Shown here: positions 10,638 to 20,951 of the stretch, piece after piece
Layout: every line of letters starts with the position of its first letter
Position numbering within the stretch: position 1 is the first letter of the stretch
NCBI GenBank assembly: GCA_016584305.1
Contig: JACEEZ010022590.1
Span: forward strand, 368,556-432,555
Length of the DNA stretch: 64,000 bases
Direction: 5' to 3'
Source of the DNA: Chionoecetes opilio
Taxonomy: Eukaryota > Arthropoda > Malacostraca > Decapoda > Majidae
Translations under genes and position numbers: made by a program
The notes under the pieces: model-generated
Databases searched by the model: none
What the model saw: the letters and a program-made list of their open reading frames with translations, nothing else
What the model was told of the DNA's origin: nothing

Positions 10638-11498
10638 ATGTCATTCCCCACGGTTTCTTCTACGACCAGTGGGTTGGAATATGAAGAGGAGGAGGTAGCA
10701 TCCCCGCTTTGGGAGCCACTCGACACCCCACCATCAGCGCTGCCGTCCCCAAATCAGCCGAGCGCTGAATCTCACAGCGACGCAATATCAAGCTTACTTC
10801 GTTACTTGGAGGAGTCCCGGATATCAGCTGATAATCGTCGGAAACAGGATGACGAGGAAAGGTGTCAGCGAGAAGAGGAGAGACGACGGCGTGATAATGA
10901 AGCCCGCCGGAGGGAGGAAGACGCGCGTTTTCAAGTTCTCGTGAAACTGTTGTCCCCAACACAGTCTGGCGCGTGGCACATGCCTGCCCCCCCAGCCTCC
11001 CCCGCAGCTGATGCGCAGTCATACTCGTCGCCCCCTGTCACGGCCCCTGCGACGACCTCTACTGCTCCACCTGCCGCTTCTCCTCCTGTGGCTGCCACGC
11101 CCACTTTCGCGCCTTCTGCAGACAAGCACGTGGCTCACTGCCCCCTGACGTTACTTGCTGATGCCTCGTTTCAAGTGTTCCGGCAATGGCGTCGACTTTG
11201 GCAAGATTTCTCCACCATGCTGGACTTACAGAAACTGCCACGACAGAAGCAACTCATACAACTACGGATGTCAGTGTCACTTGACGTGCAAAGGATCCTA
11301 AAACATACCCTAGGGATCGCACCTGACACTTCCTTGACTGTGACAGAGGTCTTGGACACCCTACAGTCCCACTTCAAAAGCCAGCGCAATGAAGCGCTCC
11401 GTCGCCGTGAACTCCTTTGTTGTAAACAGGCGAACGGCGAGTCATTTCCACGTGCGATTGAAGAACTTGGCAGAGGAGGTCGACTTATGCACTGGTAA
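10638..11498 (+). pseudogene. gag N-terminal part of gypsy-type element
   Basis: The start chosen is the ATG at 10,638 (MSFPTVSSTTSG). An acidic and glutamine-rich start is followed by a charged helical stretch (EERCQREEERRRRDNEARRR, likely coiled coil), a Pro/Ala-rich linker, and a capsid-like segment with FRQWRRLWQDF, which resembles gag capsid regions of gypsy elements in retrotransposon proteins. A frameshift near 11,450 ends the frame at 11,498; the capsid region continues in the frame that is open from 11,389. It would form the particle that packages element RNA. Confidence 0.8.
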
Positions 11499-12603
11499 TG
11501 CTATGACTTGCGCGGAGATCCAGCTGAAGATGGTTTTACTCATGGGCGTGCGAGATGAAGAGCTGATTCAACGCCTTATCTTCCTCGGCACAGGCGCCTC
11601 TCTCCACGACGTGGTCACCTGTTGCCGCTCATTCGAAGCCACCCGCAATACAGACTCCGCTATTCACTCGTCACCAAGCCAGCTGCGCGCCATGTCTACC
11701 TACAAGAAAGGCAGACGCCGCGACAAGACGCCTCACCCACCCCACACGCCACCTTCAGGTTATCGCGGGAAGACTCAACATAGAACAGCGGTTCCCAGCC
11801 CTGCTCACCCCTGCCAGTCTTTCGCGCGTCGACACGGCCCGAAGTGCCCGGCCGGCCCTGCCTCCTGCTACAACTGCGGGCGTCAAGGTCATTGGGCGGG
11901 GACTGACAAGTGTCCCGCCAAAACAGCCCAATGTCGCCTCTGCACCAGGACTGGCCACTACGACAGGTTCTGCCGCAACACGTCTAGTCACGATGTTCAG
12001 GGTGGCGCGTTAAACGTTGGTCGCGCATCACCCACTTCAAGACGTAAATACAGCAACTGTCGTAGCGTAACAGGTGCCTCACCTTCAAGTGCCATGACTC
12101 CCACCCCGGTCTGTGTTCACCTGGTGTACGGCGAGTCTACTTTGAGGCTCCAGATGTTACCAGACACAGACGCAGACGTCACTGTCATCGGCACGAGACA
12201 CCTGCAAATGCTTCACATCCCCCTCAGCAGCCTACAACCTCTACCGTCCACTACTACGCTGACGGCGGATGGGTCAGAAATGGCACCTGCTGTGGGATGC
12301 TTTTATGCAACTTTACGGCTCCACGGGAAATCTTGTACTGCCAAGATACAGGTGCACGAGGGTATTCAGACGCCTCTCCTCTCCTACAGCCACTGTATGG
12401 AGCTGGCTATCATTTCACCTGCCTTCTCGAAGCCACTATTGAAGAGGTCTTTAATAGTAAAGCATGTCAACAGATGCGCTAAGATGACTCCCTCCTCACA
12501 CGTCCCCACCTGCTGCACGGGCGCACTTCCTGCGCGAGGTCCCGGACGTGTTACTCTCCAAGGCGGATCTCAAGACGGCTCCTCTGAAAAGCATGGTGGG
12601 TAA
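11440..12603 (+). pseudogene. gag C-terminus (zinc knuckles) and aspartic protease
   Basis: The rest of gag leads to two CCHC knuckles, CYNCGRQGHWAGTDKC and CRLCTRTGHYDRFC, near 11,866-11,975, which would bind nucleic acid. A retropepsin-like domain follows. Its active-site triplet, expected as DTG, reads DTD in LPDTDADVTVIG near 12,160-12,190, so catalysis should be lost. The frame is cut near 12,601 by the P-like transposon insertion. Confidence 0.85.
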
Positions 12604-12615
12604 ACCCAAGGTAAA

Positions 12616-12691
12616 CTAGGGGGGGGCACTCAGTAGAGCGCATACCTCCGCCCGAATATTTCATCAATTGGTTGCTATGGCAACAGTTGTG

Positions 12692-12744
<53 letters not shown>

Positions 12745-13035
12745 TATATATATTATATATATATTATATATTATATATGCACTCAGTATGAGCGCATACC
12801 TCCGGCCGAATATTTCATCAATTGGTTGCCATGGCAACAGTTGTCAATAGATTTCATCCAAAATTAAATCAGTTCTTCCTTTTACCAAATAGACTTGGTA
12901 TACTGAGTTTGGTCTAAATCTATTGGTAACTTATCGAGAAATCCTGTACAGTAACAAACAGACAGACAGACAGACATACAGACAGACAGATCGGGGTGAA
13001 AACATAACTCCTCCAACTTCGTTGGCGGAGGTAAC
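12616..13035. repeat. Inserted dispersed repeat with AT core and (cagA)n tail
   Basis: Two near-identical blocks of about 65 bp (gcgcatacctccg, then gaatatttcatcaattggtt) lie at 12,626-12,691 and 12,779-12,845 on either side of an AT microsatellite (12,693-12,778). The segment ends with (cagacaga)n at 12,958-12,990 and cctccaacttcgttggcgga. This combination of PyGACAGACA runs with a cctccgccaacg-type motif is a familiar dispersed repeat in aquatic invertebrates. It appears to have landed inside the left terminal repeat of the P-like element. Confidence 0.65.
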
Positions 13036-13248
13036 AAACTGAAGGTAACGTCACGTTGGGGGGGCAGCGAGCCAAAACAAGTCCTTGAGCAGCCAGTTGT
13101 GCACAGGGGGTGCGTGACGTCAAACTGTATCGCGGCACTCGCGGCTCAAACATTTTAAGGCGTCAGTCAGTTGGCTGGTGGCCTGGTGGACGGGTCGCGT
13201 CGTCTGTAGTACACATCTTTTGATGCTGCTTCAAGCTGTTTTGCAAAT

Positions 13249-13531
13249 ATGCCTACTGTGTGTATTGTTCGTGGGTGCAAATCTGTCCATTGGAAAGGAA
13301 CTAAACAACACTTTCATCATCTCCCAGCTGATGAAGAACTAAGAGGAAAATGGATTGAAATCAGTGGTGCTACAAAAAAAAGAAAATCTGGCCGCATTTG
13401 TAGTCGCCATTTTGAATCAAGTGCCTATGAACGTAATTTAAAATATGAATTGCTGGGTTTGCCATTGCCATCAAGCTGCAAACGATTCAAGCCGGGAGCA
13501 GTGCCAACTCTTCATCTCCAAAACATTGAAG
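13249..13531 (+). CDS. P-like element exon 1: THAP DNA-binding domain
   Basis: From the ATG at 13,249 the exon encodes a THAP zinc finger: CIVRGC gives the first Cys pair, GRICSRHF the Cys-X2-His pair, the conserved Pro-rich region LPLPSSCKRFKPGA follows, and the AVPTLH box closes the domain. This C2CH module binds the transposon ends in P elements and in THAP9-type proteins. A consensus 5' splice site (gaag|gtaaat) follows at 13,532, in phase with the acceptors at 15,245 and 15,671. The domain is undamaged as read. The length of about 94 residues is normal for THAP domains. Confidence 0.9.
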
Positions 13532-15244
13532 GTAAATACCATTTTAGAGAGAGAGAGAGAGAGAGAGTGTGTGTGTGTAAAAGGAAAAGGTTAATTCCTA
13601 TAAAAGAGGAAGTCACCATCGTAAGTGGCTTTTCTGTGACTCAAGTGTAATGGAGTGGCTTTCTGGTAAGCTTCGTGGCGTCTGGGGGACTTAGTGTAGG
13701 TCTGAATGTAATTTTGAGGCCCCATTCCCGATAGAACTTGTGGCCATCAGTCATCCACTGTCATCAGTCATCAGTCAGGCCATCATCAACTTTGTCATCA
13801 GTGAAATTTTTTGAATCTCGAACGTAAGTGGCTTTTCTGTACGAAAAACTCCCAATAACCTGCCCCGCCCGCATAAATCCCTATATACATTCTATATTAT
13901 TATGTATATCCCCTATCATCCCTATATTATTATGTATAATAGAGGAACGTGAGCTGAGACTTAGACCATTTTTTTTCGTTCTGACGCATTTATTTGAAAT
14001 TTAATGTCCAACGGTTGGAATACATGCTGTTGTGCGGGCGTTGCCAGCTTTGCTTAAACCATCAGCAATGGTCTGTGACTTTTGGTTCTCGAGTTGCCAT
14101 GTATGAATTTTATGGTTTTCGTTCTGACGAGTTTATGCGACTTTTGTCGGCCCAATGACCGTTAACATATTTTGAGCAACGTAAGGTTTACTATCTTTTG
14201 GCTGTGATGTACAAACGCTCAACGACTTACGGTTTGGGAGTTAGAGTATGAATTATTTTCCGTAACGGTTTTTCCCGATCCACAAATATTCATCATTGGG
14301 GAAATTACATAGAATAGCAATTATTTATATCTTCATTATACACAATTATTATTGACATCATTTTCACATATATATGTTAATAAAAAATATCATACTTTCT
14401 GGCTGGAAAATTCCTCTAAATTTTGGCCTCATTCGGTATTTGGCATTTTCCGACGTAACTATTGACCTAAGAAGAAATAGTACACAAATACATTATGTCC
14501 AGTTTGACAAGTTCTACCCAATGGCGCAATCCGTTTAGTCATAACTTGTTGCGTTCTTGAGATATATTGTTTTTGTTTTGTTTTTCGAAAACATTAATTT
14601 GTGGCTTTATTTATGCATAACTTTTACTTTCGCGTATACCACTGGTTCGGCCGTCAAGAGCTGCATGTTTTATGTTCCCTACCGTTTTGTCCTTACGTTT
14701 ATGGTTACCGAGATATTAATGAAAATGTCATTTTCAAAAAAAATTCATGGGCCTGTTGTTAGCCCATTAGCCTGCAGATTTTTGGGGAAAATAAATATTT
14801 CCCGATTTGGATAAAAATTAGTTTCTAGGGGCTTCTGCTGATGTCGATCACGAAGCAGGTCTTCGTTTTCCGATATTTTGTTCTAAACGCAATTTTTTCT
14901 CCTCTGTAAGCTTATTTACCCCAGTAAATGCATAAAAACATGATTCTATCTCGACAAATATTCATCACTGGGGAAATTACATTGAATAGCAATGATTTAT
15001 ATCGTCATTATACACAATTATTACTGAGATCATTTTAACATATAATATGTAAATAAAAAATATCATACATGCTGGCAGCATGCTGGCATACATTGCATTC
15101 ATTATAAGTAATTGCTTGATGCTTATTTCATTATTACTGAGATCATTTTAACATATAATATGTCAATAAAAAATATCATACATGCTGGCAGCATGCTGGC
15201 ATACATTGCATTCATTATAATTAATTGCTTGATGCTTATTTCAG
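13532..15244 (+). other. P-like element first intron with internal direct repeats
   Basis: There is no conserved protein signal in this 1.7-kb stretch. A segment of about 110 bp at 14,285-14,395 (ttcatcattggggaaattac) recurs at 14,953-15,065. A further 75-bp block (catgctggcagcatgctggc) recurs at 15,068 and 15,181, and its end again at 15,628-15,668. A short GA/GT microsatellite lies at 13,547-13,577. The repeats explain the duplicated exon downstream. Confidence 0.6.
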
Positions 15245-15352
15245 CCTGCATGGAGCCCACAAGCCCCATTGGGGCTAGTTCACACCCGAAGGTGCTACAG
15301 CAGAATGGACAAGATGAAGCAATTTGCAGAAGTAGTCCAGTGGATGGCAAAG
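15245..15352 (+). CDS. Duplicated alternative exon 2 of the P-like element
   Basis: Preceded by gatgcttatttcag and followed by ggcaaag|gtaaat, this 108-bp segment translates in phase as ACMEPTSPIGASSHPKVLQQ and onward through NGQDEAI. The first 30 codons are almost identical to the start of the exon at 15,671, including the upstream acceptor. After GQDEA it diverges, ending in SSPVDGKGK before the donor. It looks like a tandem duplication that made an extra or alternative exon. Whether it is spliced is unknown. Confidence 0.55.
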
Positions 15353-15670
15353 GTAAATACATTAATACAAGTTGATTGTGGTAGTATAATTCTGCTGAGT
15401 GTGGTAGGAAAGGTGTATGCGGGTCAAGTTGAAGAGAGGATGTGCAGCTCAGGTGTTTGCTGTTAGAAAAATGTCTACCCTCTTGGGTGATGTCAGCCTG
15501 GTGTATAGATAGATATTAAAATTACTGGATGTGTAACCAATATTCATACTAAAAAAAGACACTTCAACTTTTCTCTTACATCTTATATAAAATCCTAATT
15601 ATTTTATTCTTCATTAGTCGTGTTTCCCACATTGCATTCATTATAATTAATTGCTTGATGCTTATTTCAG

Positions 15671-16398
15671 CCTGCATGGAGCCCACAAGCCTTATTGGGG
15701 CTAGTTCACACCCGAAGGTGCTGCAGCAGGATGGACAAGATGAAGCAACTAGCAGCAAAAACATGTTTAAATTTATTGAGCAAATGTCTGCAGTTGTAAA
15801 TAAGCTTAAAGCTGAGATTGCAGCTGTAAATAGGGAAAAATATTCTTTAAAAGTTGAAAATTTTAAATGTCAGGGAATAATAGATTCATTAAAGAAACAA
15901 TTATATAATGCAAAAATGGAATGTAAAAATTGTGTTTCCAAATCTCTAAGTGGCATTTTTACATCAGTTCAGATTGAGTCAATTGTCACAGATAAGCCTG
16001 TATCGAAATGGAAAGAAGACATTGCCAAAGCTGTCACTTTAAAAAGCTTAAGTCCAAAGGCTTATCGCTTCATAAGGGAGAAGTGGAAAATCCCTCTGCC
16101 TTCCGAAGCCACAATATGTAGAAATTGTAGATGGGTATCAAAATTTAATGTAGAGCCAGGGGTGTTACAGCCTGTCATGAACTTGCTAAAACACAAAGCT
16201 TCCACAATGTCAGAGTATGAACGTCTCTGTGTCATTTCATTTGATGAAACATCAGTGTCACACGAATGGTCATATGATAAGGGACGTGACACCCTTTACG
16301 ACCCCACGAAAAAAGTTCAGTGTGTGATGCTTAGAGGATTAACAATGGCCTGGAAACAAATTGTGTACTATAATTTTTTTTTTTTGACACGATCATGA
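15671..16398 (+). pseudogene. P-like transposase, N-terminal and first catalytic part
   Basis: After the acceptor (ttatttcag at 15,662-15,670) the frame runs from ACMEPTS through a helical dimerisation-like segment (AVVNKLKAEIAAVNREK), then SLSPKAYRFIREKW and RLCVISFDETSVSHEW. This is the arrangement of P-element transposases, with the Asp of FDET the likely first catalytic residue. The frame breaks in a run of T at about 16,372-16,384; the downstream protein continues in other frames. Another one-base slip occurs in a T run near 16,448-16,453. Both are homopolymer events, so decay and sequencing error cannot be told apart. Confidence 0.85.
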
Positions 16399-16453
16399 GG
16401 AAGACATTTTTGTTTGGTAACATAATTCAGGGAGTGGAAGAAACTGGTTTTTT

Positions 16454-17893
16454 GTGGTGGCTATGGTTAATGATCTTGGTTCCACAAATGTGAGTTTGTG
16501 GAATTCTTTTGATATAAATATAAATAATACATGTTTTACAAATCCAGGTGATTCTACTCGGCAGATCTATGTGTTTGCTGATGCTCCCCACTTACTAAAG
16601 CAGGTTAGAAATAATCTTTTAGATCATGGATTCACTTTAGATGGTAATTCCAAACAAACTGTGACTAACAGCTGTGTTGGAGAAATTATCATTAGAAGTG
16701 AGCATGATCTAAAAACAGCACACCGTTTGTCTCATAAGCACATTAATGTTCATGGTGTCAAAATAATGAATGTTAAACTTGCTGCTCAGTTGCTTTCAGA
16801 AACCACTGCTAAAACCATAAAATACTTTGGAGAGCTAGGACTACTTAAGAGCAAAGACTGGGATGATACAAGCAAGTTCATAGAATTAGTTGATTCATGG
16901 TTTGATATATTTAATTCTAGAGCACCTTGTGACAGAAAAACGTCCAGAGCTGCTTATGGCATCAACCTATCAGAACAAAATAACATTCTGCAATCAATGA
17001 TGAACACTATGAAAAATATGAAAGTTGGCATAAAAAATAGTTTGTATCCCTTTCAAAAGGGAATGCTTGTATCATGCCAGTCTTTGCTCAAGCTGTATGA
17101 ATTCCTTAACACAAAATTCGGAGTGAAATACATCATGACCTACAGATTAAATCAAGATGGCCTTGAACATTTCTTTGGTTATCTGAGACAAATGGGAGCC
17201 TGCTATCAGCATCCAAATGCAGTTCAAGTTAAATTTAGAATAAGGTCATTTCTTCTTGGCAAAAACGGTGAGTTAGTTGGGAGTAACTACAACACAGACA
17301 AGGAAAACAAAGATGTCTCATTGTCAGGAATATCTCTTCCAAAAATGTATTATGCTGGTCAATCAGACACAACTGAAGCTGAATCAATTGATTCTGAACT
17401 TATGCTTTCAGCAATGCTCTTCTCATGTGACCCAAAAAACAAAGAAGCCTATAATTCCTTCAATGTTGAAGAAGGAACTTTCGAAGATTGTGTGGAGGCA
17501 GAGGGATTGCGGTATTTGGGTGGGTTTATTGCTCACAAGTTCCCCCAGTTTGCCTTTATTGGAAGAAATGTAACACTAGAAGATAATACCTGGATAGGGG
17601 AAATTTGTAGGAATGATGGAAAACTGATGACGCCATTTGATGAGTTTTATGAACAGCTACAGCAAATGGAGAGAATGTTTGTGTGTTATCATGGAAAAAA
17701 ATTATTAAAACCAGGTAATAATTGTATGAGTAATCGAAGTAGGTTAATTAGTACACATGTAAGGGTAAGGGTACCTGAAGAAGTAGTAAAATACTTTGTA
17801 AAATGTAGAGTATTTTTCAGAATGAGAAATTTAAACAGAGAGATTGCAGATACTTCCAAGAAGGTACAAAGAAAAAGAAAAGTAAAAAGATAA
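16454..17893 (+). pseudogene. P-like transposase, GTP-binding and catalytic C-terminal part
   Basis: A 479-residue frame. VAMVNDLGSTNVSLW is followed by YVFADAPHLLKQVRNNL, where P-type transposases carry the second catalytic Asp. An insertion domain with ADTSKFIELVD-like sequence (read DDTSKFIELVDSWFDIFNSR) and KGMLVSCQSLLKLYEFLN corresponds to the GTP-binding region. NQDGLEHFFGYLRQMGACY holds the expected catalytic Glu. The C-terminus is basic (KKVQRKRKVKR). The length and order match THAP9/P transposases. It excises and integrates its own family in the nucleus. The open frame is long but not joined to the upstream part. Confidence 0.88.
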
Positions 17894-18188
17894 AGGTGGT
17901 AACAAATAAAGCATATTGTGGTATAGTATAACTGCTTATTATTTACCACCCTGAACTGCATACAGTGTAAGAATTATAATGTAAAAAGGAAGATAGCATG
18001 ATTATGAAAATCCATTAATTAGACCACACAAGATAGAATGAGTGGTAAAGGAGGAGGAAAGACAGTCAGGGGAGGTATGAGAAGAGGAGAGAGTTGAGGG
18101 AAATATGAGGAACAGAACTCATAATATCTTACATCTTATCTTATATCTTAAAATTGAAATCATGTCTTATAAATTATCATGTACCACC

Positions 18189-18446
18189 TACCGTAGATAA
18201 CACTATAGTCGCCAGTCACTTGCCACTACACTAATGTGGTCAGGCGCCATATATTGTGAATTTTAGCATCACTACAGACTTTTATGTGCCATTGAAGAGG
18301 CATGCACAGTAGTTTATATTATGTATATCACACTACATGTCTTCAGTGAATGAAAGTCTGTAGTGATGCTAAATTCGTAATATAATGTGCCTGGCGACAT
18401 TAGTGCAGTGGCGAGTGACTGGCGACTATATATTTTTATCTACGGT
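18189..18446. mobile_element. MITE with about 95-bp inverted repeats
   Basis: The left arm taccgtagataacactatag, then tcgccagtcac and tagcatcactacagacttt, is mirrored by the right arm ending ctggcgactatatatttttatctacggtaa. The two arms cover almost the whole 258 bp. A relative lies at 37,188-37,665. It sits in the 3' part of the P-like element, so it is either a nested insertion or part of that element's subterminal region. Confidence 0.75.
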
Positions 18447-18679
18447 AAACAATGGTTCAACTTTAGTTCTTAATTAATTACCACTACTCTTTGTACCAAC
18501 ACAAGCCGAATAATAATTTACATTAGGATACGGTACAATTAATCTTAAATTTCGTTCTCTGTAACACTTCCCCCCTCCTCGCCCTCTTAATTCTTATTGA
18601 CGTCACTTCCCCATGCGCGGCTAAGGGGAGGTGACGTTACCTTCAGTTTCTTTACCTTGGGTAATTTCTTATAGTGGGT

Positions 18680-19412
18680 TTCTTTTACCCATGAGGATTC
18701 ACGTGAAGGAGGGAGCCGTACCATACGCCATACACACACCGAGGCAGGTTCCCTTCGCTTTCCAGCGTCAAGTTCAGGAGGAACTTGAGTCCATGACACG
18801 TCAGGGGATCATCAAGACTGCCGGTGACGACCCTTCAGAGTGGTGTCACCCGCAGTCGTCGTGGCTAAGGATAAAGGCGTGAGAATCACGGTTGACTTGA
18901 CGAAGCTCAACTCTCAAGTAGCCCGCTCGACACATCCTGCCCAAACTCCATTCACCGCCGTCCGCAGTGTCAACCCGTCAGCGCGTTTTTTCACCACAGC
19001 GGACGCGTTGTGCGGGTACTGGCAGTTGGAACTACACGAGGACGACCAATACCAAACAACCTTTATCACACCATGCGGCCGCTTTCAACACTGCAGAGGT
19101 CCCATGGGTTTCTCGGCTACCTGTGACGCTTACTGTCTCCGCGGCAACCTGGCCCTGCAGGGTGTAGATAACTGCGTTAAGGTGGTTGACGACATTCTCC
19201 TCTTCGACGACGACTTCCCCACGCATCTCCAACGTATTCACCAGATGCTCACTAGATGTCGCAAGTACGGGATCACATTTAACAAGGACAAGTTTGTGGT
19301 CGCCGCGCCTAGTGTGAGCTTCTGCGGGTATAACCTCTCAGCTGAGGGCGTGGCCGCTGACGAGGACAGAGTCAGTGCCATCCGGGACTTCCCGAGACTC
19401 TCGCTAACTTGA
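18680..19412 (+). pseudogene. gypsy-type reverse transcriptase
   Basis: The pol sequence resumes after the P-like insertion. PMRIHVKEGAVPYAIHTPRQ is followed by a frameshift near 18,850, then ITVDLTKLN, FFTTADALCGYWQL, TPCGRFQH with RGPMGFSATCDAY, and VVDDILLF. The usual YVDD or FVDD catalytic loop thus reads VVDD; both Asp are kept. CRKYGITFNKDKF is the following thumb segment. It ends in a frameshift near 19,405. It would copy element RNA into DNA in the cytoplasmic particle. Confidence 0.9.
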
Positions 19413-19837
19413 CTGACCTCCGCTCATTCATGGGCCTGGTGAACCAGCTGTCAGAGTTCACCCTAGCCATCGCCGCTGCCGCCCAGCCACTTCGCCCCCT
19501 GATGAGCCCGAAAAGAACGTTTATGTGGACACCTGATCACGACGAGGCCTTCAGTCGTGTCAAGACGGTGCTGCTTCGACCGCCGATTCTCGCTCACTTT
19601 GACCCAGTACTTCCAGTTATTCTTCAAACTGACGCCTCTTGCCTCTACGGGCTTGGTTACGCCATTCTGCAAGACCATGGCTAGGGACGCACATGCCTCG
19701 TTCAGTGTGGCTCAATATTCCTCGCTGACGCCGAGACCCGCTACGCCACCATTGAACTCGGGCCATGTCGAAGTGCAGACCTTACTTAATAAGCCTACAG
19801 AGCTTCACGTTGATGACCGACCACCGACCCCTCTTGT
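19403..19837 (+). pseudogene. gypsy-type RNase H region
   Basis: LRSFMGLVNQLSEFTLAIA and PDHDEAFSRVKTVL form the RT-RNase H connection. VILQTDASCLYGLGYAIL carries the first RNase H catalytic Asp (TDAS). A stop at 19,682 and later frameshifts break it. The domain is cut by a SINE insertion near 19,838; the short remainder resumes at about 20,095. Confidence 0.85.
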
Positions 19838-20094
19838 TTCTCTTGTTTGTTTTGTTTAGAGGATAATGCCTCAGAGCCATAGTGATCTACCGCTGCTGCA
19901 TATTAGTGTTGGCCGAAGCCACCACCCCGGGGGGGGGGGGTTACAAACCCCCTACTGGCACCCGGTACCCATTCACTGCTGGGTGGACAGGGGCTAGGGA
20001 TTTAAGAAAGACCACCCATCTATCTTTCGCTCCGCCCGGGGATCGAACCCGGGACTTCGATCCCGATTCGAACCGATTCGATACCTGATCCCGA
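19838..20094 (-). mobile_element. tRNA-Val-type SINE inserted in gypsy pol
   Basis: On the plus strand the order is tail-like (ttgtttgttttgttt), gaggataatgcctc, tagtgttggccgaagccacc, a G run at 19,930-19,940, acccggtacccattcactgc, then ctccgcccggggatcgaacc, which is an inverted B box. It is truncated within the tRNA-like head. It matches 61,690-61,951 and 48,366-48,868. Gypsy pol stops at ccgaccaccgacccctc and resumes at ctcaaccactacacc, so the insertion boundaries are good to a few bases. Confidence 0.85.
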
Positions 20095-20951
20095 TTCTCA
20101 ACCACTACACCTTGGACGCGGTTGAGAATCCTCGCCTCCAACGCCTCAAGGAGAAGGTCTCGCCCTACCTGTTCACGGCCGTGTGGCGTGCCGGGAAGCA
20201 GCTCTGCATCCCCGATGCCCTGTCACGAGCCCCAGTTAGCCGCCCCACGCCAGAGGACGAGATGGTGTGCGCCGAAGCCGCAGCACACCTCAGGAGCGTC
20301 GTCTCCCTTTACGCCATCAACCAAGATCAAGATCCTTCACACCTCGATCCGTTGCATCGAGACGCCGATAGGACGATACAGGAACTCCGAGCCGCAGCAG
20401 CGACGGACCCGTCGTACACCCGCCTACGGGACTGCGTGACATCAGGATTCCCTCCTAACCGGTACACTCTGCACAGCTCTCTACTCCCCTACTGGAAATT
20501 CCGTGACTGCCTGTACGCAGACGGGGAGCTGGTCCTGTATGGCCAGAGAATTGTGATTCCAGCAGCCCACCGCCGCCGCACCCTTGCTCGGCTGCACGAC
20601 AGTCACCGAGGTGTTGCAGCCACGAAGCGCCGGGCACAGCAGACTGTCTTCTGGCCAGGTATCGATGCTGACATTACCAGCACCGTTCAAGCCTGCGAGC
20701 CATGCCAGATCTTACAGCCCAGTCAGCAACAGGAACCACTACTGTGCGACGACCACCCCTCCAGGCCTTTCGAGTCCGTCTCCGCAGACTTTTTCTCGGT
20801 CGCCGGGAAGTCGTTCCTGGTTATCGCAGAACAGACTCTCCGGGTGGCCATTGGTCGTCCCCTGCGGAATCGATACTACCGCTACGCACACCATACGGCT
20901 CTTCTGCCGGTACTTCCGGGAAGTTGGTGTCCCGCTCCGCCTCAGGACTGA
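20095..20951 (+). pseudogene. gypsy-type RNase H end and integrase N-terminal half
   Basis: Starts with NPRLQRLKEKVSPYLF and ALSRAP, the normal end of gypsy RNase H. The zinc-binding integrase domain follows as HDSHRGVAATKRRAQQTVFW and CEPCQIL (HHCC pattern). The catalytic core begins with SVSADFFSVAGKSFLVI, where the Asp is the first of the D,D,E triad. A frameshift near 20,845-20,850 moves the core into another frame, and this frame stops at 20,951. Confidence 0.88.

Larger units (their letters stand above)
12602..18673 (+). mobile_element. P-element-like DNA transposon (THAP family)
   Basis: A 6-kb segment interrupts the gypsy pol frame. Inner terminal motifs are perfect inverted repeats of 19 bp: aaactgaaggtaacgtcac (13,036-13,054) and its complement (18,631-18,649). 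An outer part, cccaaggtaaa at 12,605-12,615 and its complement at 18,651-18,661, suggests a terminal inverted repeat of about 30 bp whose left copy was split by a later repeat (12,616-13,035). The hexamer gtgggt occurs on both sides (12,596-12,601 and 18,674-18,679), consistent with a decayed target duplication; P elements normally make 8 bp. The interior encodes a THAP domain and a P-type transposase in several exons. Confidence 0.88.

Noticed and set aside
13532..13650. Continuation of the THAP exon frame past 13,531
   Set aside because: The frame runs into a GA/GT microsatellite after a strong splice donor; the matching downstream exon is at 15,671.
20584..20840. Upstream part of the frame open from 20,584 as a separate protein
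   Set aside because: The integrase zinc-binding and first core motifs in this interval lie in another frame; the 20,584 frame becomes meaningful only after the frameshift near 20,848.
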